Below are positions 7,343-16,009 of a stretch of DNA of 20,334 bases, one piece after another. This DNA comes from an uncultured bacterium (GTDB taxonomy: Bacteria; Pseudomonadota; Gammaproteobacteria; Burkholderiales; Burkholderiaceae_D). The translations under genes and the position numbers were made by a program. Location: assembly GCA_903872555.1 (NCBI GenBank), contig CAIQLE010000318.1, forward strand, positions 1 to 20,334, written 5' to 3'. Each line of letters begins with the position of its first letter. Within the stretch, counting starts at the first letter, position 1. Below the pieces are notes generated by a model. That model saw only the letters and a list, made by a program, of their open reading frames with translations. It searched no databases and was not told the origin of the DNA.

Positions 7343-10216
7343 ATGGAAGAAATTCGCATACGCGGTGCCCGCACCCACAACCTGAAAAACATCAGCCTCG
7401 ATCTGCCACGCAATAAGCTGATCGTGATTACCGGCTTATCAGGTTCCGGCAAGTCTTCACTCGCCTTCGATACCTTGTATGCAGAAGGACAGCGCCGCTA
7501 CGTGGAATCGCTGTCGGCCTACGCTCGGCAGTTTCTGCAATTGATGGAAAAACCCGACGTCGATCTGATTGAGGGCCTGTCGCCCGCCATCTCGATTGAA
7601 CAAAAAGCCACCTCGCATAATCCGCGCTCCACGGTTGGCACTGTCACCGAGATCCACGACTATCTGCGGCTCTTGTTTGCCCGCGTCGGCACGCCGCACT
7701 GCCCGGACCATCCGGATAATCCACTGGCGGCACAGTCCGTATCGCAAATGGTCGATGCCGTGCTTGCCATGCCAGAAGACACCAAGCTGATGATACTGGC
7801 GCCCGTAGTGGCCAACCGCAAAGGCGAGCACAGTGATTTGTTTGAACAGATGCAGGCGCAGGGCTTTGTGCGTTTTCGTATACAGAGCGGCACAGGCAAA
7901 GCAAAAATTTATGAAGTCGATGATCTGCCGAAACTGAAAAAAACCGAGAAGCACACCATCGATGTGGTGATTGACCGCGTGAAAGTGAAGGCCGACATCA
8001 AGCAAAGGCTGGCAGAGAGTTTCGAAACTTCACTGCGTCTGGCTGATGGCCGTGCTATCGCCATGGAAATGGACACCGGCAAGGAACAGATTTTCTCGAA
8101 TAAATTTGCCTGCCCCACCTGCGGTTATTCCCTGCAGGAGCTGGAGCCGCGCCTGTTCTCCTTCAACAATCCCATGGGCGCCTGCCCGGAATGTGACGGC
8201 CTGGGCCATATCGAATTTTTTGATCCCAAACGCATCGTCGCCTTTTCCAATCTCTCACTCGCCTCAGGCGCTGTAAAAGGCTGGGACAGACGCAATCAGT
8301 TTTATTTCCAGATGCTGACCTCGCTGGCCAAGCATTATGAATTTGACGTCGACATGCCGTTTGATGACTTGACGAAAGCAGCGCAAGAAGTCGTGCTGTA
8401 TGGTTCAGGCAAAGACAAAATTCCTTTTGCTTATATCAATGAGCGCGGCCGTACCGTGATCAAGGAACATACCTTTGAAGGCGTGGTGCACAATTTGCAG
8501 CGCCGCTATCGTGAAACGGATTCGATGGCGGTCAAAGAAGAGCTGGCCAAGTTCATCAATGAAAAAGAATGTCCCGCCTGTCAGGGTGCACGACTGCGTG
8601 TCGAAGCGCGTTATGTGAAGGTGGGTAACGGCATGCAGCAACGCGCGATTTATCAGATCGCCGCCATGCCACTGCGCGCTGCGCTGGACTTCTTTGAAAC
8701 CCTGAAACTCAAAGGCGCGAAAAAAGAGATTGCCGACCGCATCATCAAGGAAATCATCTCGCGCCTGAAATTCCTGAACAATGTGGGTCTGGATTATCTG
8801 TCGCTTGATCGCAGCGCCGACACTCTGTCGGGCGGCGAGGCGCAACGGATACGTCTGGCTTCACAAATCGGTTCCGGCCTGACCGGCGTGATGTATGTGC
8901 TGGATGAGCCTTCCATAGGTCTGCATCAGCGCGACAACGACCGTCTGATTGCCACGCTCAAGCATTTGCGTGACATAGGCAACACTGTGCTGGTGGTGGA
9001 ACATGATGAAGATGCCATACGCTGCGCCGATCACGTCGTAGACATGGGCATAGGCGCAGGCGTACATGGTGGTGAAGTGATCGCGCATGGCACGCTGGAC
9101 GATATCCTGAAAAATCGCAAATCACTGACGGCCCAGTATCTGAATGGCTCGCTTTCTATCGCCACACCTGAAAAACGTACTCAGCCAGATCCTGAAAGAA
9201 AACTCGTCATCAAGGGCACCCGCGGCAATAACCTGAAAAACGTCAGCCTCGAACTTCCGGTGGGCTTGTTGACCTGTGTGACGGGTGTGTCGGGCTCAGG
9301 CAAATCAACGCTGGTGAATGACACGCTGCATCACATACTGGCACGCCATCTGTATGGTTCACAGGCTGAACCGGCGGCGTATGACAGCGTCACCGGTCTG
9401 GAACATTTCGACAAAGTGATTTCTGTTGACCAGGCGCCGATAGGCCGCACGCCGCGCTCCAATCCGGCCACCTATACCGGTTTGTTTACGCCGATACGCG
9501 ATCTGTTCTCTACCGTGCCGCAGGCCAAGGAACGCGGCTATTCAGCTGGCCGCTTTTCATTCAATGTGAAAGGTGGTCGCTGCGAAGCCTGTCAGGGTGA
9601 CGGCGTGATTAAGGTCGAGATGCACTTCCTGCCTGACGTATACGTGCCTTGCGATGTCTGCCACGGTAAACGCTATAACCGTGAAACACTGGAGATACAG
9701 TACAAGGGCAAGAACATCACCGATGTGTTGAACATGACGGTCGAAGATGCCTTCACTTTCTTCAAACCCGTGCCACTGATTGCACGCAAGCTGCAGACGC
9801 TGCTGGATGTGGGTCTGGGTTATATACGCTTGGGACAAAGCGCCACCACCTTGTCAGGCGGTGAAGCGCAACGCGTAAAACTGTCACTCGAATTATCCAA
9901 GCGTGACACCGGACGCACACTCTATATTTTGGATGAGCCCACAACCGGCCTGCACTTCCATGACATCGCCCTGCTGCTCAAAGTGATACACAGACTGCGT
10001 GATCAGGGCAATACCGTCGTGATCATTGAACACAATCTGGATGTCATCAAAACCGCTGACTGGCTGATTGATCTGGGCCCGGAAGGTGGCGCAGGCGGTG
10101 GACAGATCATTGCATCGGGAACGCCGGAACAAGTAGCGAAAGCCGACACCAGTTTTACCGGCAAATACCTGTCGACCATGCTGGGCAATGCGAAGAAAGA
10201 AAAGAAGCGGGCCTGA
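7343..10216 (+). CDS. uvrA: Excinuclease ABC subunit A
   Basis: UvrA is the damage-sensing ATPase of nucleotide excision repair; it loads UvrB at lesions, after which UvrC incises. The 957-residue protein is near the usual length of about 940. It has two ABC modules: Walker A at 31-39 (GLSGSGKSS) and 648-656 (GVSGSGKST), and signature motifs LSGGEAQR at 495-502 and 837-844. Two zinc modules use C257, C260, C281 and C284 and then C747, C750, C770 and C773. Walker B segments Y-V-L-D-E-P and [12 protein letters not shown] are present, and all family features appear intact. The basic tail K-K-E-K-K-R-A is ordinary. No strong ribosome-binding site precedes the ATG; AAGG is about 14 bases away. The gene is divergent from the MFS-ssb pair and ends five bases before the stop of the convergent AEC permease gene, leaving no room for a private terminator. 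Confidence 0.98.
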   Translation: MEEIRIRGARTHNLKNISLDLPRNKLIVITGLSGSGKSSLAFDTLYAEGQRRYVESLSAYARQFLQLMEKPDVDLIEGLSPAISIEQKATSHNPRSTVGTVTEIHDYLRLLFARVGTPHCPDHPDNPLAAQSVSQMVDAVLAMPEDTKLMILAPVVANRKGEHSDLFEQMQAQGFVRFRIQSGTGKAKIYEVDDLPKLKKTEKHTIDVVIDRVKVKADIKQRLAESFETSLRLADGRAIAMEMDTGKEQIFSNKFACPTCGYSLQELEPRLFSFNNPMGACPECDGLGHIEFFDPKRIVAFSNLSLASGAVKGWDRRNQFYFQMLTSLAKHYEFDVDMPFDDLTKAAQEVVLYGSGKDKIPFAYINERGRTVIKEHTFEGVVHNLQRRYRETDSMAVKEELAKFINEKECPACQGARLRVEARYVKVGNGMQQRAIYQIAAMPLRAALDFFETLKLKGAKKEIADRIIKEIISRLKFLNNVGLDYLSLDRSADTLSGGEAQRIRLASQIGSGLTGVMYVLDEPSIGLHQRDNDRLIATLKHLRDIGNTVLVVEHDEDAIRCADHVVDMGIGAGVHGGEVIAHGTLDDILKNRKSLTAQYLNGSLSIATPEKRTQPDPERKLVIKGTRGNNLKNVSLELPVGLLTCVTGVSGSGKSTLVNDTLHHILARHLYGSQAEPAAYDSVTGLEHFDKVISVDQAPIGRTPRSNPATYTGLFTPIRDLFSTVPQAKERGYSAGRFSFNVKGGRCEACQGDGVIKVEMHFLPDVYVPCDVCHGKRYNRETLEIQYKGKNITDVLNMTVEDAFTFFKPVPLIARKLQTLLDVGLGYIRLGQSATTLSGGEAQRVKLSLELSKRDTGRTLYILDEPTTGLHFHDIALLLKVIHRLRDQGNTVVIIEHNLDVIKTADWLIDLGPEGGAGGGQIIASGTPEQVAKADTSFTGKYLSTMLGNAKKEKKRA

Positions 10217-10221
10217 TGGGC

Positions 10222-11127
10222 TTACATGCCCAGCCACAGTCCCAGCGGCACAAAACCCAGTGCAGCCAGATTGCCAAGTAAAACGATGGCCGCGACCTTA
10301 TCAGGCTCTTGCTGATAGTTCTCGGCCATCATGAAACAAAACACAGCCGGCGGCAGCGAAGCGAACAGGAACATCTGACCGCGCTGCACGGCTGTAAGCG
10401 GCAGTATCAGATCCAGCAACAGGGCCACGGCCAGCCCTGACAGCGGGCACACTACGGCGCCGACCAGACCAATGCGCCAGCTGCGCAAACTCACATCCAT
10501 CATCCTCACACCCAGCGCCAGCAACATCAGGGGAATGCTGGCCTCGCCCAACATGCGCAGCGCCTTTAACAAAATAACTGGCGGCGACAGATGCAAGGCT
10601 GCGAACAACATACCGGTGATCATGGCCAGCATCATGGGACTGGCAAACACGCGCAGGCTTGCACGACGGGGTGCATCACGCCCGCTTTCCATTAAGGCGA
10701 TGCCCAGCGTGAAATACACCAGACTGCAAGACATGAACAAGGCCACCGCTTCGGACAAGCCCGCTGAGCCAAAGGCCAGCACTGCCAGAGGTAAGCCCAT
10801 ATTGCCGCAATTGTTATACATCATAGGCGGAACAAATGTGCGCACATCATAGCCAAACAGGCGCGCTACGGGCCATGCCAGCAAGGCCGACCCCAGTGCA
10901 ATCAGGGCACCGGCGAATAACAGGGGAAGGTTCGCGACCAGATCAAAATCTCTGGATGCCAGTGCTGAAAACAAGAGCAAAGGACAGAGCAGTTCCACGC
11001 TCATTCGGTTGACAGCAGCGATATCGTTTTTAACGACCTCACCGCGCAAGCGCGCATAGGCATAGCCTGCGGCGATCATGAGAAAGACGGGCAAAATAAT
11101 GCCCGCAATGCGTTGAAATGCTTCCAT
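10222..11127 (-). CDS. AEC (auxin efflux carrier) family permease
   Basis: This is a predicted inner-membrane permease of the AEC/BART superfamily, whose bacterial members carry small organic acids such as malate or malonate; the substrate here cannot be read from sequence. The 301-residue protein is of normal length with about ten hydrophobic segments. It starts M-E-A-F-Q-R-I-A-G-I-I-L-P-V-F-L-M-I-A-A-G-Y and has the N-C-G-N-M-G-L-P-L-A motif near residue 110, where the family has a conserved kinked helix. There is no obvious ribosome-binding site before the ATG. The start lies 38 bases downstream of the stop of the KefB/KefC-like antiporter on the same strand, so the two may share a transcript. 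Its 3' end is almost back-to-back with uvrA. Confidence 0.9.
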   Translation of the reverse strand: MEAFQRIAGIILPVFLMIAAGYAYARLRGEVVKNDIAAVNRMSVELLCPLLLFSALASRDFDLVANLPLLFAGALIALGSALLAWPVARLFGYDVRTFVPPMMYNNCGNMGLPLAVLAFGSAGLSEAVALFMSCSLVYFTLGIALMESGRDAPRRASLRVFASPMMLAMITGMLFAALHLSPPVILLKALRMLGEASIPLMLLALGVRMMDVSLRSWRIGLVGAVVCPLSGLAVALLLDLILPLTAVQRGQMFLFASLPPAVFCFMMAENYQQEPDKVAAIVLLGNLAALGFVPLGLWLGM

Positions 11128-11165
11128 CAGACGATTGAAATTAAGACAGGACAGTAAGAAAAAAG

Positions 11166-13148
11166 TCAGAGCAAACGCTTCTCAGCAAGCTCCATGGCTT
11201 CGGCGGTACCGCGCAGGACAACAACATCACCCGCCTCAAGCAACATATCAGGTGAAAATCGTATCCGTATTTTTCCGCGGCGCACAGCAGTCACTTCAGC
11301 GCCGAGTTCCGATAAACCCAGCGCAGAAAATTGCTTGCCTATGGCAGCGGCCTTGTCGCGCAGTGAGACCGAGTGCAGACGCACTTGCATGCGCTCATCA
11401 TCGTCGGAGACATCATCAACGCCATGGAAATATCCACGCAAGGAAGCATAGCGCTCACTGCGCGCTGCCTGTATCCGCTGCACCACCTGCTGCAGCGGCA
11501 CGCCCAGCATCAGCAGGGTATGTGATGCCAGCATCAGGCTACCTTCTATCGCCTCTGGCACGACTTCATCGGCACCGCCCGCACGCAGGGTATCGAGATC
11601 TTCTTCACCCACGCTGCGTACAATCGCCGGCAAGGCGGGCGCCAGTTCATTGGCAAAATGCAGGGTCTTGAGTGCGGCCTGAGTATCGGCATAGGTAATC
11701 ACCAAGGCGGCGGCACGATGAATGCCGGCTGCAATCAGACTTTCACGTCGTGTCGCATCGCCATAAGACACTGTTTCACCGGCTGTCTGTGCCTCGATCA
11801 CGCGCTCTGGGTCCAGATCAAGGGCGTGATAAGGAATATTTTCTTCTTCCAGCAGGCGTGCCAGATTTTGTCCACTACGACCGTAGCCGGCAATGATCAC
11901 ATGCTTGACTTCATTCATGGCGCGCGTGGCGATCTGCGTCAGTGCCAGCGATTGCAGCATCCAGTCATTGCGCGAGAAGCGCAGTGCAATCTTGTCGGCA
12001 TGGGCAAAAATAAAGGGCGTGGCCAGCATGGACAGCACCATCGCCGCCAGAATTAATTGCACCAGACCGGGATCAACCAGACCCAGCCCGCCCGCCTGAT
12101 TCAATAAAACAAATCCAAATTCACCACCCTGCGCCAGACCCAGACCGGTGCGTATCGCGACCCCCGGTGACGCGCCGAACACGCGCGCCAGCAACGCGAT
12201 CAGACCGAACTTAATGAATAAAGGAATGGCCAGCAAGACCAGCACCAGCAACCAGTTGTCGATCACCAGCATCACATCCAGCAACATGCCTACCGTAATG
12301 AAGAACAGTCCCAGCAGCACATCACGGAAAGGCTTGATATCTTCTTCCACCTGCAGCCGGAACTCGGTTTCTGAAATCAGCATGCCTGCAATAAAAGCAC
12401 CCAGCGCCATCGACAGACCGGCGACTTCCGTAATCCATGCCGCACCCAGTGTGATCAGCAGCAGGTTCAGCATGAAGAGTTCATGCGAGCGGCGCTTCAC
12501 CACAATCTGAAACCAGCGCCGCAACAAAACCTGACCAAAGGACAGCAGTAAGGCCAGTACAAAAGCCGCCTTCAGGGCCGCCATCAGCAAATCTTCCACC
12601 AGATCAGGGCCCGGATGTGCCAGCGCCGGCACCAGAATCAGTAAGGGGACGACGGCGATATCCTGAAACAGCAAAATTGCCGTAATCCGGCGGCCGTGTT
12701 CGCTCTCCAGTTCCAGTTTTTCTGTCAGTAATTTCAATACGATGGCTGTGGACGACATGGACACAGCGCCGCCCAGAGCGAATGAGGCATTCAGGCTGGT
12801 GCCGAAATATTTAGGGAGGAATTTTGCGATCAGGGCGCCGCATAACATGGTCACGGCTATCGTCAGGACCACTTGCATCAGGCCGAGCCCGAACACATTG
12901 CGCCGCATAGACTTGAGCTTGGGCAGAGAAAATTCCAGGCCTATGGAAAACATCAGAAAGACCACACCGAATTCAGCCAGGGTGTGGGTGGTGGCACTAT
13001 TCGAAGCCAGTCCCAGCGCATGCGGGCCGATCAGGATGCCTACGGATAAATAGCCCAGCATCGGGGGCAAATTCATCATGCGGAAGGCAACCACACCCAG
13101 CACGGCGGCGACGAGCAAAATCAGCGTAATCTCGAGGGCGGAATACAT
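11166..13148 (-). CDS. KefB/KefC-type monovalent cation:proton antiporter (CPA2) with TrkA domains
   Basis: This is an inner-membrane CPA2 antiporter, expected to exchange K+ (or Na+) for H+ and so protect cytoplasmic pH and potassium balance. The 660-residue protein has a Na+/H+-exchanger membrane domain over about residues 1-385, including F-Q-D-I-A-V-V-P-L at 161-169 with the conserved Asp163, and G-L-A-Q-G-G-E-F-G-F-V at 337-347. A cytoplasmic Rossmann NAD-binding (TrkA-N/RCK) domain starts at H-V-I-I-A-G-Y-G-R-S-G-Q (416-427), and a TrkA-C domain fills roughly 575-655. This is the KefB/KefC/YbaL layout. I withhold a symbol because the Kef subtypes and YbaL cannot be separated by eye, and no KefF/KefG ancillary gene adjoins it. 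The ATG at 13148 has no strong ribosome-binding site. It is divergent from kdsD and probably leads a two-gene unit with the AEC permease. Confidence 0.92.
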   Translation of the reverse strand: MYSALEITLILLVAAVLGVVAFRMMNLPPMLGYLSVGILIGPHALGLASNSATTHTLAEFGVVFLMFSIGLEFSLPKLKSMRRNVFGLGLMQVVLTIAVTMLCGALIAKFLPKYFGTSLNASFALGGAVSMSSTAIVLKLLTEKLELESEHGRRITAILLFQDIAVVPLLILVPALAHPGPDLVEDLLMAALKAAFVLALLLSFGQVLLRRWFQIVVKRRSHELFMLNLLLITLGAAWITEVAGLSMALGAFIAGMLISETEFRLQVEEDIKPFRDVLLGLFFITVGMLLDVMLVIDNWLLVLVLLAIPLFIKFGLIALLARVFGASPGVAIRTGLGLAQGGEFGFVLLNQAGGLGLVDPGLVQLILAAMVLSMLATPFIFAHADKIALRFSRNDWMLQSLALTQIATRAMNEVKHVIIAGYGRSGQNLARLLEEENIPYHALDLDPERVIEAQTAGETVSYGDATRRESLIAAGIHRAAALVITYADTQAALKTLHFANELAPALPAIVRSVGEEDLDTLRAGGADEVVPEAIEGSLMLASHTLLMLGVPLQQVVQRIQAARSERYASLRGYFHGVDDVSDDDERMQVRLHSVSLRDKAAAIGKQFSALGLSELGAEVTAVRRGKIRIRFSPDMLLEAGDVVVLRGTAEAMELAEKRLL

Positions 13149-13181
13149 GGCGCTTGGTCAGTGGCGACAATAGCCTGCGAC

Positions 13182-13208
13182 ACATCGGGTTACCCGGGCT
13201 TCCGATGT
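13182..13208. promoter_or_regulatory. Nested inverted repeats between the antiporter gene and kdsD
   Basis: ACATCGG (13182-13188) and CCGATGT (13202-13208) are exact reverse complements 13 bases apart. Inside and overlapping them is a second perfect palindrome, CGGGTTACCCG (13186-13196). The site lies 33-60 bases before the antiporter start and just upstream of the putative kdsD promoter, so it could be an operator shared by the divergent genes. A transcript hairpin is the alternative. Confidence 0.4.
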
Positions 13209-13248
13209 TTTCTTGCGTCTGGCAGGTTTTTTGCTTTACATATTGGGC

Positions 13249-13254
13249 TATACT
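13249..13254 (+). promoter_or_regulatory. Putative -10 box of the kdsD-lpt operon
   Basis: TATACT matches the sigma-70 -10 consensus at five of six bases and ends six bases before the kdsD ATG at 13261. The usual -10 to start-site distance would put the first transcribed base on or next to the A of that ATG. The -35 region at the expected spacing is only a T-run (13227-13232), a poor match, so the promoter is tentative. Confidence 0.4.
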
Positions 13255-13260
13255 CTGCGC

Positions 13261-14289
13261 ATGAGTGTACCGCATGAGAAAAATTCTTCGCAGCATTTTG
13301 ACAACGCCGCTGCATTACGCGCGTTGGAACTTGCTCAACAAACGCTGCAAATAGAGGCAGAGGCGATACTCGCACTAAAAGCCAGAATCGACTTAGTGCC
13401 GGATCATCCTTTTGCCCGCGCCACCGCCCTGCTGCTCGAATGTCAGGGGCGTGTGGTGGTGTCCGGCATGGGCAAGTCTGGCCACATTGCCCGCAAGATT
13501 GCAGCCACCCTCTCCTCGACCGGCACGCCGGCCCTGTTCGTTCATCCGGCCGAAGCAGCACACGGAGACTTGGGCATGGTGACTCAGGCCGATGCCGTGA
13601 TTGTGATTTCGAATTCCGGCGAATCCGATGAATTGCTGGCCATCGTACCCGTCATCAAACGCATGGGCGCCAAACTGATTTCCATGACCGGGCGCGCCAG
13701 TTCATCGCTGGCGCGACTGGCTGATGTTCATTTGGATGTCGCCGTCGACAAGGAAGCCTGCCCCCTGAATCTGGCACCCACCGCCAGCACGACCGCCACA
13801 CTGGCGCTGGGCGATGCACTGGCCGTTGCCCTGCTCGACGCGCGCGGCTTCCGTGAAAATGATTTCGCGCGTTCGCATCCGGGTGGCGCGCTGGGCCGCC
13901 GGATACTCACGCATGTGAGCGATGTGATGCGCACCGGCGATGCTGTGCCAGCCGTAGGCCCCGACGTCACGCTGCCCACAGCTTTGCTGGAAATCACCCG
14001 CAAGGGCATGGCCATGACCGCCATCATCGATGATGAGTCGCGTGTCATCGGCATCTTCACGGATGGCGATTTACGCCGCCTGATAGAACAAGGCAAAGAC
14101 TTTTCACGCACACCAATTCGTGAACTCATGCACAGCAAGCCCCATTCGATACGTCCCGAGCAGCTCGCAGTCGAAGCGGTCGAGCTGATGGAAGCGCATA
14201 GAATCAATCAGGTACTGGTGAGTGACGAACAGGGCAAACTGGCCGGCGCTCTGCATATCCATGACCTGACACGGGCCAAGGTGATCTGA
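13261..14289 (+). CDS. kdsD: D-arabinose 5-phosphate isomerase
   Basis: KdsD converts ribulose 5-phosphate to arabinose 5-phosphate, the first step toward Kdo, the inner-core sugar of lipopolysaccharide. From the ATG at 13261 the protein has 342 residues (E. coli 328). An SIS sugar-isomerase domain covers about 50-210, with G-M-G-K-S-G-H-I-A-R-K at 69-79, F-V-H-P-A-E-A-A-H-G-D-L-G-M-V at 93-107, S-N-S-G-E-S at 117-122, K-E-A-C-P-L-N-L-A-P-T and S-H-P-G-G-A-L-G-R. Two CBS domains follow (about 218-342), including G-I-F-T-D-G-D-L-R-R. The frame extends upstream only to a TTG at 13213, whose added residues do not belong to the family. No ribosome-binding site is visible. It opens the LPS cluster, and its TGA overlaps the kdsC ATG by one base. 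Confidence 0.96.
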   Translation: MSVPHEKNSSQHFDNAAALRALELAQQTLQIEAEAILALKARIDLVPDHPFARATALLLECQGRVVVSGMGKSGHIARKIAATLSSTGTPALFVHPAEAAHGDLGMVTQADAVIVISNSGESDELLAIVPVIKRMGAKLISMTGRASSSLARLADVHLDVAVDKEACPLNLAPTASTTATLALGDALAVALLDARGFRENDFARSHPGGALGRRILTHVSDVMRTGDAVPAVGPDVTLPTALLEITRKGMAMTAIIDDESRVIGIFTDGDLRRLIEQGKDFSRTPIRELMHSKPHSIRPEQLAVEAVELMEAHRINQVLVSDEQGKLAGALHIHDLTRAKVI

Positions 14290-14828
14290 TGCAGCCGACT
14301 GCACTCCAGCACGCCACCGAATGTGCACAGCGCATCAAGCTGATGATTTTCGATGTCGATGGGGTGCTGACCGATGGCGGCCTGCGCTATAGCGCCGAGG
14401 GCGAGGCCATCAAAACCTTCAATGTGCTCGATGGTCTGGGCATCAAACTGCTGCAACAGTCGGGCGTGAGAGTCGCCATCATCAGTGCACGGCAGTCGCC
14501 TATTCTTGCGCGCCGCGCTGCTGATCTCGGCATTACGCTCCTGATGCAGGGCATACATGACAAGCGCATCGCCTTTGAACAAAGCATCGCTGAATTAAAG
14601 CTCATGCCTGCCGACTGCGGCTTCATGGGTGATGATGTGATCGATTTGCCCGTGATGACACGCACAGGTTTCGCCGTCAGCGTCCCGAATGGCCATGCCG
14701 AAGTACGCGCAAGGGCGCACTACGTCACTGAAGCACGCGGCGGCCATGGTGCCGTACGCGAAGTCTGCGATTTCATCCTGCGCGCGCAGGGCAATTACGA
14801 GGCGGCGCTGGCGCCGTATCTGGCATGA
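14289..14828 (+). CDS. kdsC: 3-deoxy-D-manno-octulosonate 8-phosphate phosphatase
   Basis: KdsC removes the phosphate from Kdo 8-phosphate to give free Kdo for CMP activation. It is a 179-residue C0-type HAD phosphatase with no cap domain, acting as a tetramer (family knowledge). The nucleophile and general acid are Asp22 and Asp24 in F-D-V-D-G-V-L-T-D-G (21-30). Motif II is I-S-A-R (65-68), the conserved lysine is in H-D-K-R (90-93), and motif III is G-D-D at 114-116. The ATG overlaps the kdsD stop (TGATG) and the gene's own stop overlaps the lptC start (ATGA), so translation is probably coupled in both directions. The usual intervening gene kdsA is not here, so the Kdo pathway is split in this genome. 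Nothing is abnormal in length or motifs. Confidence 0.97.
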   Translation: MQPTALQHATECAQRIKLMIFDVDGVLTDGGLRYSAEGEAIKTFNVLDGLGIKLLQQSGVRVAIISARQSPILARRAADLGITLLMQGIHDKRIAFEQSIAELKLMPADCGFMGDDVIDLPVMTRTGFAVSVPNGHAEVRARAHYVTEARGGHGAVREVCDFILRAQGNYEAALAPYLA

Positions 14829-15418
14829 GCGATGTGATGCACCGTCGCACCCCTGCCCTGCTACTGCTGGCTGCCGGCACGCTGCTGGCTGCCGGTACCT
14901 TCTGGCTGCTTGAAGTCACGCGCCGCTCGGTTGACGATGTGCCGCAGCAAGTCGCCCGGACTGAACCTGATTATTACGTTGAAAATTTCAGATATGTGAA
15001 AGTCGAAAGCCAGGGAAAGCCTGAATATGTGATCGAAGGCAAGCGCATGCTGCACCATCCGGTGGACAACAGCAGCACTGTCGAGCTGCCCCTGCTGTAC
15101 AGCTATTCGCCGACACGCTCACCGATGACGCTGCGCTCTGAGACTGCAAAAATAAACAGTGATCAGACCGAGATACATTTGCATGACAAAGTACATCTGG
15201 AGCGCCCTCAGACCAGTGGTGAAGAGACGCTGGTCATGGATTCCGACTATATGCTCGTCCTGCCCGATCAAGACATTGTAAAAACCGATCATCCAGTGGA
15301 AATGAAGCTGGGCAGATCGACGCTGAATGGCACCGGCATGCTGGCCGACAGCAGCAAGCAGCAAGTCACTTTACAAAGCAAAGTGACTGCAACGTATATC
15401 CAACCTAAAAATCGCTAA
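14825..15418 (+). CDS. lptC: LPS export protein LptC
   Basis: LptC is the bitopic inner-membrane part of the Lpt bridge, passing lipopolysaccharide from the LptB2FG extractor to periplasmic LptA. The 197-residue protein (E. coli 191) begins with a short positive segment and one transmembrane helix at about residues 10-29. A periplasmic beta-jellyroll follows, recognisable by E-P-D-Y-Y-V-E-N-F (47-55), the Y-V-I-E-G-K-R-M-L-H-H-P segment, and alternating hydrophobic strands with conserved spots such as V-M-D-S-D-Y. The start overlaps the kdsC stop by four bases, and lptA begins ten bases after the stop. Primary sequence is poorly conserved in this family, so the call relies on the helix-plus-jellyroll layout and on the position between kdsC and lptA. 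Confidence 0.94.
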   Translation: MSDVMHRRTPALLLLAAGTLLAAGTFWLLEVTRRSVDDVPQQVARTEPDYYVENFRYVKVESQGKPEYVIEGKRMLHHPVDNSSTVELPLLYSYSPTRSPMTLRSETAKINSDQTEIHLHDKVHLERPQTSGEETLVMDSDYMLVLPDQDIVKTDHPVEMKLGRSTLNGTGMLADSSKQQVTLQSKVTATYIQPKNR

Positions 15419-15427
15419 ACGGCACAC

Positions 15428-16009
15428 ATGAAAAAAACCGTTCAATCGACTGCACTGCAACTTAGCATCGCTGCTTTCGTCTGTTTGTCCCTGCTGCACA
15501 GCGCCAGGGCCGAAAAGGCTGACTTCGACAAACCCACGAATGTCGAAGCCAACCAGATGTTCTATGACGAAGCCAAGAAGACCAATACCTTCATAGGCAA
15601 TGTGGTGCTGACGCGCGGCACCCTGATCATGCATGCGGAAAAATTACTGGTGACGCAGGATGCGGCCGGCAATCAATTCGCCACCATGTATGCATCCGCA
15701 GGCAATCTGGCGCGCTTCCGTCAGAAACGTGATGGCGGCAAGGACTTATGGATAGAGGGCTTTGCGGCGGACCGTATTGAATACGATACCAAGACAGAGA
15801 TCGCCAAGCTGTTCAAACAGTCGCGCGTGAAAATGCTCGACAGTGGCCGTATCACGGACGATGTTGAAGGCGAATTTATTTCCTATGACAGTCGCTCTGA
15901 GTTTTATACCGTCACCAATACCAGTACGGGTGAAACCAAGCCAGGTGCGGGCCGGGTTCGTGCCACGATACAGCCCCGTACTCAGGACAAAGCTAAAGAT
16001 GACAAATAA
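15428..16009 (+). CDS. lptA: LPS transport periplasmic protein LptA
   Basis: LptA polymerises head-to-tail between LptC and the outer-membrane LptD, forming the hydrophobic groove along which LPS crosses the periplasm. The 193-residue precursor (E. coli 185) has a Sec signal peptide: Lys2 and Lys3, a hydrophobic core at about 10-24, and likely cleavage after S-A-R-A (residue 28). The OstA-type domain follows, with [28 protein letters not shown] and a C-terminal strand pair [12 protein letters not shown]. The tail is polar and charged (K-A-K-D-D-K). No clear ribosome-binding site precedes the ATG. The stop lies inside lptB, giving an 11-base overlap. Confidence 0.95.
   Translation: MKKTVQSTALQLSIAAFVCLSLLHSARAEKADFDKPTNVEANQMFYDEAKKTNTFIGNVVLTRGTLIMHAEKLLVTQDAAGNQFATMYASAGNLARFRQKRDGGKDLWIEGFAADRIEYDTKTEIAKLFKQSRVKMLDSGRITDDVEGEFISYDSRSEFYTVTNTSTGETKPGAGRVRATIQPRTQDKAKDDK

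Noticed and set aside
13213..13260. TTG start for kdsD
   Set aside because: It would add 16 residues not shared with the family and would cover the putative promoter; the ATG at 13261 fits KdsD proteins better.
15843..15998. Upstream extension of lptB
   Set aside because: The frame is open through the 3' part of lptA, but the extra 52 residues are not ABC-ATPase sequence and only reflect lptA read in another frame.
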